From Thermaceae bacterium (GTDB taxonomy: Bacteria; Deinococcota; Deinococci; Deinococcales; Marinithermaceae): a DNA stretch of 64,000 bases. The stretch's first letter is position 1, and every line of letters starts with the position of its first letter. The translations under genes and the position numbers were made by a program. The notes under the pieces are model-generated. The model made no database searches, was not told the origin of the DNA, and saw only the letters and a program-made list of their open reading frames with translations. Shown here in pieces: positions 52,562 to 60,757 of the stretch. Location of the stretch: contig JALSQD010000074.1 of the NCBI GenBank assembly GCA_026985615.1, forward strand, positions 1-64,000, read 5' to 3'.

Positions 52562-53404
52562 CTAGAGGCTGTAGGCGTAGTAACCGAAGATGCCCGGACC
52601 GGTGTGCGAGGCGATTACCGCGCCGATCTCGGAGGTATAGCCCTCCTCGATGCCCTCGCCAAGCGCCAGGATCTCCTTGCGCAGGTTGCTTACGCTGCTT
52701 TCGGCACCGGTGTAGAGGAAGAAGACGCGCACCCGCTCGCGGCCGGCGCGCCACTCCTGGAAGGTCTTGAGCATTTCCTTGAGGGCGCGCTTCTCCCCCC
52801 GGGCGCGGCCGGCGGCGTCTACGATGCCGTCTCTGACCGTGAGGATGGGCTTGATGTTGAGCAGGTTACCCAGGAAGGCCTGGGCGCCGCCGATGCGGCC
52901 GTTCTTGCGCAGATAGTCCAGTGTGGCCACGCTGAAGCGGACGATGTGGTCGGCGCGAATACGCTCGAGCTCCCGCACCACGTCGCCCAGGCGCACCCCC
53001 TGGGCCAGCAGCTCGTGGGCGCGCAGCACCATCATGCCAATTCCGGCCGAGGCGGCGAGGGAGTCGAAGACGAGCACCCGTCCGTTGAACTTCTCGGCCG
53101 CGATCATGGCTGACTGCACGGTGCCCGAGAGCTTCGAGGAGATGTGGATCGAGAGCACCTGGTCGGCGAACTCGAGCGCGCGCCCGTAGGCGGCCTCGAA
53201 GTCTTGGGGTGAGGGCTGACTGGTGGTGGGCATCTCGGCCCCGGCTTCGATGCCCTTGAAGAGGTCGCTGGGGGTGATCTCCTCCCAGTCCTTGTAGGTG
53301 CGTCCTTGAAAGTGTACGTAGAGGGGAACGACCTGCAGGCCTAGCTTTTCGCGCATCTTCGGGGGGATGTCGCTGGTGGAGTCGGTGACCAAGGCTACGC
53401 TCAT
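52562..53404 (-). CDS. DegV family fatty-acid-binding protein (FakB-like)
   Basis: 280 aa. Typical start VALVTDSTSDIPPKM, binding-site pattern TSQPSPQDF, ISSKLSGTVQSA, VFDSLAASAGIGMMVLRAHELL and the C-terminal GAVIASHTGPGIFGYYAY. DegV proteins bind fatty acids and present them to the FakA kinase in Firmicutes. No FakA here. ATG with GGAGGA upstream. Confidence 0.93.
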   Translation of the reverse strand: MSVALVTDSTSDIPPKMREKLGLQVVPLYVHFQGRTYKDWEEITPSDLFKGIEAGAEMPTTSQPSPQDFEAAYGRALEFADQVLSIHISSKLSGTVQSAMIAAEKFNGRVLVFDSLAASAGIGMMVLRAHELLAQGVRLGDVVRELERIRADHIVRFSVATLDYLRKNGRIGGAQAFLGNLLNIKPILTVRDGIVDAAGRARGEKRALKEMLKTFQEWRAGRERVRVFFLYTGAESSVSNLRKEILALGEGIEEGYTSEIGAVIASHTGPGIFGYYAYSL

Positions 53405-53504
53405 GCATTCCTCCAGATTTGGGTTCGTTGCCTAGCTAGCCCGCAGCATAACCAGGTGCGGGGACTTGCCGTTGAACCGGGTACAAGTTTATCTTTATGC
53501 GTGC

Positions 53505-53533
53505 TTGAAATAAATATGCAACGGTGTTAGGCT
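53505..53533 (+). promoter_or_regulatory. serA promoter
   Basis: -35 TTGAAA (53505-53510), 17-bp spacer, -10 TAGGCT (53528-53533). The ATG is 10 nt after the -10, so the mRNA is nearly leaderless. Confidence 0.65.
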
Positions 53534-53542
53534 CTGTTGCAT
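53516..53542. promoter_or_regulatory. Inverted repeat around the serA -10, candidate operator
   Basis: ATGCAAC (53516-53522) and GTTGCAT (53536-53542), perfect 7-bp arms with a 13-nt spacer containing the -10. A repressor here would block serA; the protein is unknown. Confidence 0.5.
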
Positions 53543-53543
53543 C

Positions 53544-55106
53544 ATGTGGCGCCTTCTCGTAACCGACGAAATGAAGCTGGGCGACAGCGAATTTCCCGAT
53601 TTACAACTCGATTACCGGCCCGGCATGCCGCGCGAGGAGATCCTCGAGCGCATCGCTGAGTACGACGGCCTCATCACCCGCAGCCGTACCACGGTCGACG
53701 AGCCCCTGCTGGCGCGCGCCGAGCGGCTAAAAGTGATCGGTCGCGGGGGCGTGGGGGTAGACAACATTGACCTCGAGGCCGCCTCCCGCCGCGGCATCCT
53801 GGTGATCAACGTGCCCGAGGCCAACACCCGCAGTGCCGCCGAGCTGGCCTTCGCGCTCATACTGGCGGCTGCCCGAGGCGTGGCCGCCTCCGACCGCGAG
53901 CTGCGCGCGGGCGTGTGGAACCGTAAGCGTCTGGGACTCGAGCTCATGCACAAGCGCCTTGGCATCGTTGGGCTGGGGCGCATCGGGGGGCAGGTGGCCC
54001 AGTTTGCCCGCGCCTTTGGGATGGAGGTCTGGGCTTACGACCCCTACATTCCCCAGCGCCGGGCCGAGGGGCTGGGGGTGCGGCTCGTCGACCGGCTTGA
54101 GACGCTGCTGCCCGAGGTGCAGTTCCTTACCGTGCACACGCCGCTGAACGACGAGACACGCGGCATGATCGGCCGCCGCGAGCTCTACCTGCTGCCCCGG
54201 GGCGCGGTCGTGGTCAACGCCGCGCGCGGGGGCATCATCGAGGAGAAGGCCCTGCTCGAGGTGCTTGACGAGGGGCACCTCTTCGCGGCGGGGCTGGACG
54301 TCTTCGCCGGCGAGCCGCCGCCGCCCGACCACCCGTTGCTCCACCACGAGCGCGTGGTCCACACCGCCCACCTAGGGGCCAACACCTTCGAGGCTCAGGA
54401 GCGCGTGGCGCACGGCATCGTTCAGCGGGTGCGCGAGGCGCTCGCGGGCAACTACGCCTACGCCATCAACGCCGGCTTCGATCCCGAGGCCTTCCAGGCG
54501 CTCAGCGGCTGGCTGCCCCTGGCTGAGGCGCTGGGCCGTCTGCTCGCCCAGATCACCCGCGGGCGGGCCCAGATGGTCGAGGTCTCGGTTTTGGGCAACT
54601 TCGAGTGCGAGCCCGAGCCCCTCTACGCGGCGGTGGCCAAGGGGACGCTAGAGCCCGTGATCGACGAACCGGTGAACTACGTTTCCGCCCGTCCGCGGCT
54701 GCAGGAGCGGGGCGTGCGGCTGGTGAGCCGGCGCGACTCGGACGCCCGCGGCTTCGCCCAGGCCATCGAGGTGCGGCTGGTGACCGACGAGGAAGAGCGC
54801 CGCGCCATGGGCACCGTGCTGGCCGGGCGGCCGCGCCTGGTTCGCATCGACGACTACGCCCTGGAGATCGCCCCCGAAGGCCACATGCTCGTCTGCCTCA
54901 ACCGCGACCAGCCGGGCGTGGTAGGCACGGTGGGCACGCTGCTGGGTGAGGCGGGGGTGAACATCGCCGGCCTGCAACTGGGGCGCGATGCCCCCGGCGG
55001 CCGGGCGCTCTTCGTGCTGGCGGTGGACCAGCCGCCACCAGAGGAGGTGCTGGAGCGGTTGCGCCGCCTCGAGCTGCTCGAGCGCGTGGATCTGGCGGTG
55101 CTATGA
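53544..55106 (+). CDS. serA: D-3-phosphoglycerate dehydrogenase
   Basis: First step of serine synthesis. 520 aa: catalytic domain with VIGRGGVGVDNIDLEAASRRG, NAD loop LGIVGLGRIGGQVAQFA, catalytic Arg in VVNAARGGIIEE and His in VVHTAHLGANTFEAQ, then an intervening (ASB-like) domain and a C-terminal ACT domain (MLVCLNRDQPGVVGTVGTLLGEAGVNI cut), which usually senses serine. Coupled by ATGA to the next aminotransferase. Confidence 0.96.
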   Translation: MWRLLVTDEMKLGDSEFPDLQLDYRPGMPREEILERIAEYDGLITRSRTTVDEPLLARAERLKVIGRGGVGVDNIDLEAASRRGILVINVPEANTRSAAELAFALILAAARGVAASDRELRAGVWNRKRLGLELMHKRLGIVGLGRIGGQVAQFARAFGMEVWAYDPYIPQRRAEGLGVRLVDRLETLLPEVQFLTVHTPLNDETRGMIGRRELYLLPRGAVVVNAARGGIIEEKALLEVLDEGHLFAAGLDVFAGEPPPPDHPLLHHERVVHTAHLGANTFEAQERVAHGIVQRVREALAGNYAYAINAGFDPEAFQALSGWLPLAEALGRLLAQITRGRAQMVEVSVLGNFECEPEPLYAAVAKGTLEPVIDEPVNYVSARPRLQERGVRLVSRRDSDARGFAQAIEVRLVTDEEERRAMGTVLAGRPRLVRIDDYALEIAPEGHMLVCLNRDQPGVVGTVGTLLGEAGVNIAGLQLGRDAPGGRALFVLAVDQPPPEEVLERLRRLELLERVDLAVL

Positions 55107-56170
55107 AGCGGCTGCGCCTGCTCACCCCCGGGCCGGTGAACCTGCATCCGGTCGCGCTCGCCGCGCTCGCGCAGCCGCAGCTGCACCACCGCAGTCCCGA
55201 AGCCGGCGAGCTCGTACGCGACCTGCGCGAGCGTATCGCCCGCCTCGCCGGCACCGTGGGCGAGGCCGTGCTCCTGGGCGGCAGTGGCACCGCGGCCATG
55301 GAAGCGGCGGTTCGCGCCCTCTTCGCCCCCGGGGCGCGGGTCTGGGTGCCCGTGGCCGGCAAGTTCAGCGAGCGCTGGTGCGAGATCGCCCGCGCCGCCG
55401 AGCTCGAGCCCGTCTGTGATGCTTACGAATGGGGCAGTGCGGTGCCCCCGGAGACGGTGCCCACCGGGCCCCTGGACGGGGCGCTGCTCACCCACTCGGA
55501 GACCTCCACTGGCGTCTTACAGCCGCTGGCGGAACTGTCCGCGCGGGTTCGTGAGCGGCATCCAGGGGCGCTGGTGGTGGCCGACGTGGTTACCTCGTTC
55601 GCGCTCGCGCCCGTGCGAATGGACGCCTGGGGGCTCGACGCGGCGGTGCTGGGCAGCCAGAAAGGGTTGATGAGCCCGCCCGGGCTGGCGGCGGTTGTGC
55701 TGGGTGCGCGGGGGCTCAAGCGGCTGCGGCCCGCGGGCTACTACCTTGACCTTGCGCGCGAGCTGCGCGCCCAGCGCGCGCGCCAGACGGCCTTCACCCC
55801 GCCCATCAACCTGATCGAGGCGGCCGCGGCGGTCATGGCGGCGCTAGAGGCCGCCGACTGGGAGGCGCGCTTCGCGCGGGTGCGCGAGGTCAACGAGCGC
55901 TTCTACGCCCTCGGCAAGACGGCCGGTCTCACGCCCGTGCCCGCGCCCGGAGCCGAACGCAGCCCCGCGACCGCGGCCTTCTATCTGCCCCGGGGCATGC
56001 CCTACGCCGAGGTTTCGCAGGCCTTCGCCGCGCGCGGCTGGCGCGTGGCCGGAGGGCAGGGGCCGCTGAAGGGGCGGATCCTGCGCGTTTCCGCCATGGG
56101 ATACTTCGAGGACGGGGAGCTCGAGCGCGCCTGGCGCGACTTTGCTGAGATTACCGCAAGGCTTCGTTGA
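55103..56170 (+). CDS. Class-V aminotransferase, likely phosphoserine aminotransferase
   Basis: 355 aa fold-type I enzyme of the serine-pyruvate/alanine-glyoxylate group: LLTPGPVNLHPVALAAL, LLGGSGTAAMEAAVRALF, DVVTSFALAPVRMDAWG and the PLP lysine in VLGSQKGLMSPPGLA. ATGA coupling to serA suggests the second step of serine synthesis (3-phosphohydroxypyruvate to phosphoserine), as for class-V enzymes in other thermophiles; serine-glyoxylate activity is an alternative. The 3' end overlaps the convergent gene by 20 bp. Confidence 0.9.
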   Translation: MKRLRLLTPGPVNLHPVALAALAQPQLHHRSPEAGELVRDLRERIARLAGTVGEAVLLGGSGTAAMEAAVRALFAPGARVWVPVAGKFSERWCEIARAAELEPVCDAYEWGSAVPPETVPTGPLDGALLTHSETSTGVLQPLAELSARVRERHPGALVVADVVTSFALAPVRMDAWGLDAAVLGSQKGLMSPPGLAAVVLGARGLKRLRPAGYYLDLARELRAQRARQTAFTPPINLIEAAAAVMAALEAADWEARFARVREVNERFYALGKTAGLTPVPAPGAERSPATAAFYLPRGMPYAEVSQAFAARGWRVAGGQGPLKGRILRVSAMGYFEDGELERAWRDFAEITARLR

Positions 56171-56735
56171 GGATGCGGTCGGCTTCTTCTTCGGCGTAAA
56201 CAGCGCGCGCGCCGCCGACGAGCGGCGGGCGGCTGTAGCCGCCACTAACGCGGGCCTCGCCCACCCGCAGGTCGGCGAAGTGAACCGGCACGGCCACGGG
56301 GCGCAGGTGCATACCGATGAGCACCCCGCCCAGGTCAAGGCCTAGCGTGGCCTGCTGGCGCAGGTCCTCCACCACCGCTGGCTCGTCGAGCAGGGTGCGC
56401 CAGACCGTGGCCAGCGAGCCGCCAGCACGGGGCACCGGCACCACCCGCACCTCACGCAGGCCGTAACGCTCAGCCACCGGGCGCGCCACCACGAGGGCGC
56501 GGTTGATGTGTTCGCAGCCCTGTACCGCGAGCTCGATGCCCGCGCGGGCGAGCGGGTCCATCATCCCCTCGAGCACCTCGCGCGCGAGCTCGGGCCGTCC
56601 CGCCTTGCCGATGCGCCGGCCCTGGAGGGCGCTGGTGGAGCCACCCAGCACCATCAAGGCGCCGGGGCTGGGCCGCGCCGCTTCGAAGAGGCGCTCGAGC
56701 GCGGTACGGGCTTGGCGGGCGAGGTCGGAGGTCAT
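56151..56735 (-). CDS. UPF0340 (DUF436) family protein
   Basis: 194 aa: ALMVLGGSTSALQGRRIGKAG, IELAVQGCEHINRALVVAR and LDLGGVLIGMHLRPVAVPV are typical of TIGR01440-type proteins. Function unknown. The ATG at 56735 is used because the upstream in-frame part falls inside aroH; it lies 2 nt after the aroH stop. Ends inside the convergent aminotransferase. Confidence 0.92.
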   Translation of the reverse strand: MTSDLARQARTALERLFEAARPSPGALMVLGGSTSALQGRRIGKAGRPELAREVLEGMMDPLARAGIELAVQGCEHINRALVVARPVAERYGLREVRVVPVPRAGGSLATVWRTLLDEPAVVEDLRQQATLGLDLGGVLIGMHLRPVAVPVHFADLRVGEARVSGGYSRPPLVGGARAVYAEEEADRILNEALR

Positions 56736-56737
56736 GC

Positions 56738-57106
56738 TCACCAGGCGCTGTCGAGGTCTGGCCGCAGTTTGGCGGCCTCCTCCAGGTAGACGTGCTGGAT
56801 CGCCTCGGGGTCCTTGGTGGTGTTCCACAGCGCGAGGATGCGGATGACCCGGGGCAGCGAGCCGGGTACGGGCACCTCGCGCGCCGAGAGCAGGGGCACG
56901 CGGTTCATCCCTAGCTGCCGCGCGGCCTCGGCGGGAAAGGCGGAGACCAGGTCCTCGGTAACGGTAAAGATGATGGCCGCGAGCTCCGCCGGATCCTCGA
57001 TGCCGTTGCGCTCCAGGATGGCGGTGAGCAGGCGGCGGGTGGCGGCGTGGATCGCCTCGGGCCGGTCTTCGGTAACCGTGATGGCGCCGCGAATGCCCCG
57101 TACCAT
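56738..57106 (-). CDS. aroH: Chorismate mutase, AroH type
   Basis: Rearranges chorismate to prephenate for Phe and Tyr. 122 aa, the exact length of the Thermus enzyme: MVRGIRGAITVTEDRPEAI, catalytic Glu in IIFTVTEDLVSAFPA and Arg in VPVPGSLPRVIRIL. Trimeric pseudo-barrel family. ATG at 57106 follows TAGAAT by 7 nt; an ATG nine nt earlier would lie inside that element. Confidence 0.96.
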   Translation of the reverse strand: MVRGIRGAITVTEDRPEAIHAATRRLLTAILERNGIEDPAELAAIIFTVTEDLVSAFPAEAARQLGMNRVPLLSAREVPVPGSLPRVIRILALWNTTKDPEAIQHVYLEEAAKLRPDLDSAW

Positions 57107-57111
57107 GGCGG

Positions 57112-58509
57112 TCATTCTACCCGTTTTTCGCGCCGGATACGCAGCAGGTCGCCGGACTGGAGCTCGAGCTCGGGCGTGGCTGCGATCGCCTCGCCGTTGC
57201 GCACCACCGCGTCCACCGAGAAGGTGAGCTCGCCCACGCGGAGCCCGGCGAAGGCATCGGCGGCGATCTCTTCTTGGGCCAGTTGCTGTTCGGGGAAGGC
57301 GTGTGCCGGCGTGAGCACGTAGGCCAGGAAGACTGCTGGGAGCGCCTGCGGGAGCACCGCGTAACCCCCCAGTTCGCTCACCAGCAAGAGTGCGGCGAAG
57401 GGGGTGCGCACCACACCTGCGAGCAAGGCGCCCATCCCCACCAGCGCGGCGGTGGGTGCGTCGGGGGCGAGCCCTGGGGCGGTGCGGGCGAGGACGATGG
57501 CGAAGAGTCCGCCCACGGCCAGCGTGGGGCCGATGAGTGCGCCATAGCCGCCGAGCCCGGAGGCGACCGCGAGCAGCAGCCAGCGCGCCAGCGCCAGCGC
57601 GAAAACGAAGGCCGCCGGCAGGATGGGGCTGGTTGCCAGTTCCACCCAGACTAGCCCGCTTCCTAGCGTTTGCGGCATGATCACGGCGAAGACGGCCAGC
57701 ACCGCGCCCAGCAGGATGTGGCGCGGCAGGAACGAAAGGCCGGCTGAGGCCCGCCGCACCGCCCTGGCCGCCAGCACGAGCAGCGTGCCCGCGCCGGCCA
57801 TGAACACGCCCACGAAGAGGGCGAAGCCCAGGTGGTACCACTGAGCCGGCGAGGCCGGAAGGTTGAGCAGCGGCTCGTACCCCCAGAAGGCGCCGTAGAT
57901 CATGAAGCCCGAAAGCCCGCCGATGAGGGCCGGTCCGAGTGAGCCAATCTCGAGCACGAGGCCGGGAAAGAAAATTTCCACCGCCAGCAACGCTCCGCCC
58001 ACCGGGGCGTGGAAGGCGGCGGCGAAGCCGGCGGCAAGCCCCGCGAAGGGCAGGTGGCGGGCCAGTTCCGGCGGCAGGAAGCGCCGGCCCAGCGCATCGC
58101 CCATCCAGTCGCCCAGCACGGCCATGGGACCCTCGCGGCCCATGGGCGAGCCCGCGCCGAGTTCGATGAGGCTGCCCGCAGCGTAGCGCAGTTTCTCGCC
58201 CAGGGTGCCCGCCGCGCCCTGGTGGTAGGCGGCGATGATCTTGGCGAGGCCGCGGTTGTGGCCCAAAAGCGAAGCCGCGCCGAAGAGTAGGGGCATGAGC
58301 AGGAGCAGCAGATAGGGCCGTTCGGTGCGGAAGGTGTGCAGTACCCCGTTCTCGCCTGAGAAGCCCGGGGGCAGGTAGCCCACCAGGTGCCCGAGGACGA
58401 AGCTCTGGGTCTGGTAGAGGAGCCAGGTGAACGCGGCGGCCACCAGCCCCACGAGCATGCCGAGGCCGGCACTGTAGCCGATCAGCGTGAGGACGTGCCT
58501 CCGCTCCAT
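57112..58509 (-). CDS. ClC-family chloride channel/transporter
   Basis: 465 aa, about 10-12 membrane segments. The gating-glutamate motif is GSPMGREGP (Glu126) and the later motif is GGYGALIGPTLAVGG. The first selectivity motif GSGIP is not evident (GLAKIIAAYHQGAAG region). The second acidic residue that carries protons in exchangers seems replaced (LLAVEIFFPG), so it could be a channel; this is uncertain. A C-terminal TrkA-C-like domain follows (GLRVGELTFSVDAVVRNGEA, SGDLLRIRREK). ATG shares its A with the preceding stop (TAATG). Confidence 0.92.
   Translation of the reverse strand: MERRHVLTLIGYSAGLGMLVGLVAAAFTWLLYQTQSFVLGHLVGYLPPGFSGENGVLHTFRTERPYLLLLLMPLLFGAASLLGHNRGLAKIIAAYHQGAAGTLGEKLRYAAGSLIELGAGSPMGREGPMAVLGDWMGDALGRRFLPPELARHLPFAGLAAGFAAAFHAPVGGALLAVEIFFPGLVLEIGSLGPALIGGLSGFMIYGAFWGYEPLLNLPASPAQWYHLGFALFVGVFMAGAGTLLVLAARAVRRASAGLSFLPRHILLGAVLAVFAVIMPQTLGSGLVWVELATSPILPAAFVFALALARWLLLAVASGLGGYGALIGPTLAVGGLFAIVLARTAPGLAPDAPTAALVGMGALLAGVVRTPFAALLLVSELGGYAVLPQALPAVFLAYVLTPAHAFPEQQLAQEEIAADAFAGLRVGELTFSVDAVVRNGEAIAATPELELQSGDLLRIRREKRVE
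57114..57119 (-). promoter_or_regulatory. Leaderless promoter of aroH
   Basis: TAGAAT on the minus strand, 7 nt before the ATG at 57106. It overlaps the stop codon of the ClC gene. Confidence 0.65.
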
Positions 58510-59609
58510 TACCAGAATTCTACTTGCTCCACTTTGCTGCCGGTTTCGATCCTGGCCGGTGCGAGGCCCAGCGCCCGCCGTCCGCTGCGTATGGCCCAGT
58601 CGAGCAGCCGCGGGTAGTCCAGGCCGCGGGCGGCGAGGAAGTCAAGCTCGTCGCGCACGTCGAGGCTGGGGGCGCTGGCGCGGGAGTCGGTACCCAGCGC
58701 CAGGGACACGCCGGCGTGGGCGTAGAGGTCGTAGGGCGCGAGCCCGACCTTGAGCCCCACGTTCGAGCGTGGGCAGCTCACCACCACAGCCTCGTACCCG
58801 GCCAGCAGTCGCACATCGGCCGCGTCCACCTGGACGCCGTGGACCAGCGTGGGTCGGGCGTCGAGCGCTCCCAGCTCGGCGAGGTAGGCGATGGGGGAGA
58901 GGCCGGTGGGGTGCAGGTCGAGCGGCCAGCCCTGCGCGCGGAAGAACGCCGCCAGTTCGCCTTCGCGACGCAGGAAGTAGTCACGCTCGCCCGGGCTCTC
59001 GGCAGCGTGGATCTGCAGCGGGACTTCGAGCTCGCGCGCGAGCGCGACCACCCCGCGCATCAGGCCGGGGGTAAGCGAGTAGGGGGCGTGGGGCGAGAGG
59101 CCCACGCGCGGCCCCCCCGGACGCTCGTGCCGCTTCCAGCGCTCGAGCCGCTCGCGGGTGGCCTTCAGGATCGCGGCCTCTCGCTGTGGCGGCACCAGCC
59201 CCAGCACCTCCCAGTAAACGACTCCGCTTGCGGGGCCTTCCGCAAGCCACCAGTCCACCACCTCTTCGCGCGCGGCGATGTCGCCAAGGATGCGCTGGGG
59301 GGCATGCCGGATGGCTCGCACCGCCTCCGCGCGGCCGCGGCGTTCGGCCCGGCCGATGACGTAGCGCACGAAATCGGGGAAGGGGCCGGAGAAGGTGGGC
59401 GCGAGCCCCAGGTCGAGGTGGGTGTGGGCGTTCACTAGCGGCAGCCCCAGGTAGCGTCCCTTGCGCACGCGCCAGGCTGAGGGGTAGCGGCGCGCGAGCT
59501 CATCCGTCTCGCCCACGGCGAGCACGGTGCGGCCGTCGGTTACGAGCCCGGCCTGCCGCCGGGGCCCGTCCCCCAGATGCACCCAGTCGGCGGTCCAGAG
59601 CTCGAGCAT
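58509..59609 (-). CDS. Amidohydrolase, likely aminodeoxyfutalosine deaminase
   Basis: 366 aa metal-dependent hydrolase: metal HxH in LPLVNAHTHLDLGLAPTF, RVGLSPHAPYSLTPGL, HAAESPGERDYF, LVHGVQVDAADV, and the Asp in SLALGTDSRASAPSLDVRDEL. It follows mqnC with one nucleotide between, so a menaquinone role (deamination of aminodeoxyfutalosine) is likely by context; adenosine or guanine deaminase-type activity is the alternative. Confidence 0.85.
   Translation of the reverse strand: MLELWTADWVHLGDGPRRQAGLVTDGRTVLAVGETDELARRYPSAWRVRKGRYLGLPLVNAHTHLDLGLAPTFSGPFPDFVRYVIGRAERRGRAEAVRAIRHAPQRILGDIAAREEVVDWWLAEGPASGVVYWEVLGLVPPQREAAILKATRERLERWKRHERPGGPRVGLSPHAPYSLTPGLMRGVVALARELEVPLQIHAAESPGERDYFLRREGELAAFFRAQGWPLDLHPTGLSPIAYLAELGALDARPTLVHGVQVDAADVRLLAGYEAVVVSCPRSNVGLKVGLAPYDLYAHAGVSLALGTDSRASAPSLDVRDELDFLAARGLDYPRLLDWAIRSGRRALGLAPARIETGSKVEQVEFW
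58517..58522 (-). promoter_or_regulatory. Leaderless promoter of the ClC gene
   Basis: TAGAAT on the minus strand, 7 nt before the ATG at 58509, embedded in the end of the amidohydrolase gene. Confidence 0.6.
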
Positions 59610-59610
59610 G

Positions 59611-60720
59611 CTAGGGCGCGGCGAGTAGGGCCTCGACGTCGGGCTCGGCGACGATCTCGTAGAAGACGTTGCGCTCGGCGGGGCGGAAGCCGGCCTCGAC
59701 GATCTGGCGTACGATCTCGCGTACCGTCGCTGAGCGGCGCACGTTGCCGGAGGCGGCGGAGACCACGTTCTCCTCGAGCATGGTGCTGCCGAAGTCGTTG
59801 GCCCCGTAGTAGAGCGCGGTCTGGGCCACCTTGAAGCCCATCGTGGGCCAGCTCGCCTGGTGACCGGCGATGTTGTCGAGTGCGATGCGGGCGATGGCCA
59901 GGGTCTGCAGGTACTCGTGGGCCGTGGCGCCGGGGAGCCGGCCGGCCAGACGGGTGTTCTCGAGTTGCATCGTCCACAGCGCGAAGCCAGAAAAGCCGTT
60001 GCCGTGGCGCTCGAGCGCCCGGTCCTGCAGATCGCGCAGGATGAGCAGATGCTCCACCCGCTCCTCGGGTCCCTCGCCCATGCCGATGACCATGCTGGCG
60101 AGCGAGTACATGCCCAGCGCCAGTACGTCTTCGACGATCCGCACCCAGTCGGCGGTGGAGATGCGCGCGGGCGCGGCAGCGTGGCGGATGCGGTCGACCA
60201 GGATCTCCGCCCCCGCGCCAGGCACGCCGTCGAGACCGGCGGCCTCGAGGCGCGCCAGCACCTCGCGCGCGGGCATTCCGGTGAGTCGCTCTAGCCCCAG
60301 GATCTCCTCAGGGCTGAAGGCATCTATGCGCACCTTGGGGTGCCGTTCCTTGAGGTAGCGCAGCAGCCCTTCGTACCACTCGAGTGGCAGGTCGGGGTTG
60401 ACCCCGCCCTGCATGAGGATGCGCTTCCCGCCCACGGCCTCGAGCTCGGCTACCTTCTGCCCGATCTCCTCGTAGCTGAGGGTGTAGGCGTCGGGCTGGC
60501 GGCGGGTGCGGTAGAAGGCGCAGTAGCCGCAGCCGACGGTGCAGACGTTGGAGTAGTTGATGTTGCGGTCGATCAGGTAGGTGACGTAGTCGGGGTGGGC
60601 GCGTCTGAGCCTGAGCGCGTGGGCCACAGCGGCCACCTCGGCCAGCGGGCGGCGGTAGAGCTCGACGAGCTCCTCGCGGCCCAGCCGCTCGCCCCGCTCG
60701 GCTCGGTCCAGGACGTCCAT
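59611..60720 (-). CDS. mqnC: Cyclic dehypoxanthinyl futalosine synthase
   Basis: Radical-SAM enzyme of the futalosine menaquinone pathway. 369 aa: YLIDRNINYSNVCTVGCGYC with the CxxxCxxC cluster motif, then AFYRTRR, ILMQGGVNPDLPLEWY, GVPGAGAEILVDRIR and ASGNVRRSAT. These patterns fit MqnC better than MqnE. ATG at 60720 follows TAGCAT by 6 nt. Confidence 0.94.
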   Translation of the reverse strand: MDVLDRAERGERLGREELVELYRRPLAEVAAVAHALRLRRAHPDYVTYLIDRNINYSNVCTVGCGYCAFYRTRRQPDAYTLSYEEIGQKVAELEAVGGKRILMQGGVNPDLPLEWYEGLLRYLKERHPKVRIDAFSPEEILGLERLTGMPAREVLARLEAAGLDGVPGAGAEILVDRIRHAAAPARISTADWVRIVEDVLALGMYSLASMVIGMGEGPEERVEHLLILRDLQDRALERHGNGFSGFALWTMQLENTRLAGRLPGATAHEYLQTLAIARIALDNIAGHQASWPTMGFKVAQTALYYGANDFGSTMLEENVVSAASGNVRRSATVREIVRQIVEAGFRPAERNVFYEIVAEPDVEALLAAP

Positions 60721-60726
60721 GCCGCC

Positions 60727-60732
60727 ATGCTA
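60727..60732 (-). promoter_or_regulatory. Leaderless promoter of mqnC
   Basis: TAGCAT on the minus strand, 6 nt before the ATG. Confidence 0.55.
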
Positions 60733-60745
60733 CCACCCGCGGGCC

Positions 60746-60751
60746 TACAAT
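60746..60751 (+). promoter_or_regulatory. Leaderless promoter of the adenosine-specific kinase gene
   Basis: TACAAT, 6 nt before the ATG at 60758. The divergent mqnC -10 is only 13 bp away. Confidence 0.6.
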
Positions 60752-60757
60752 AAAGTC

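Noticed and set aside
57107..57841. Upstream extension of the aroH frame
   Set aside because: It is an antisense-like reading within the ClC gene, and the 122-aa AroH is complete without it.
59611..60720. MqnE instead of MqnC
   Set aside because: The NVCTVGCGYC cluster motif and ASGNVRRS fit MqnC.
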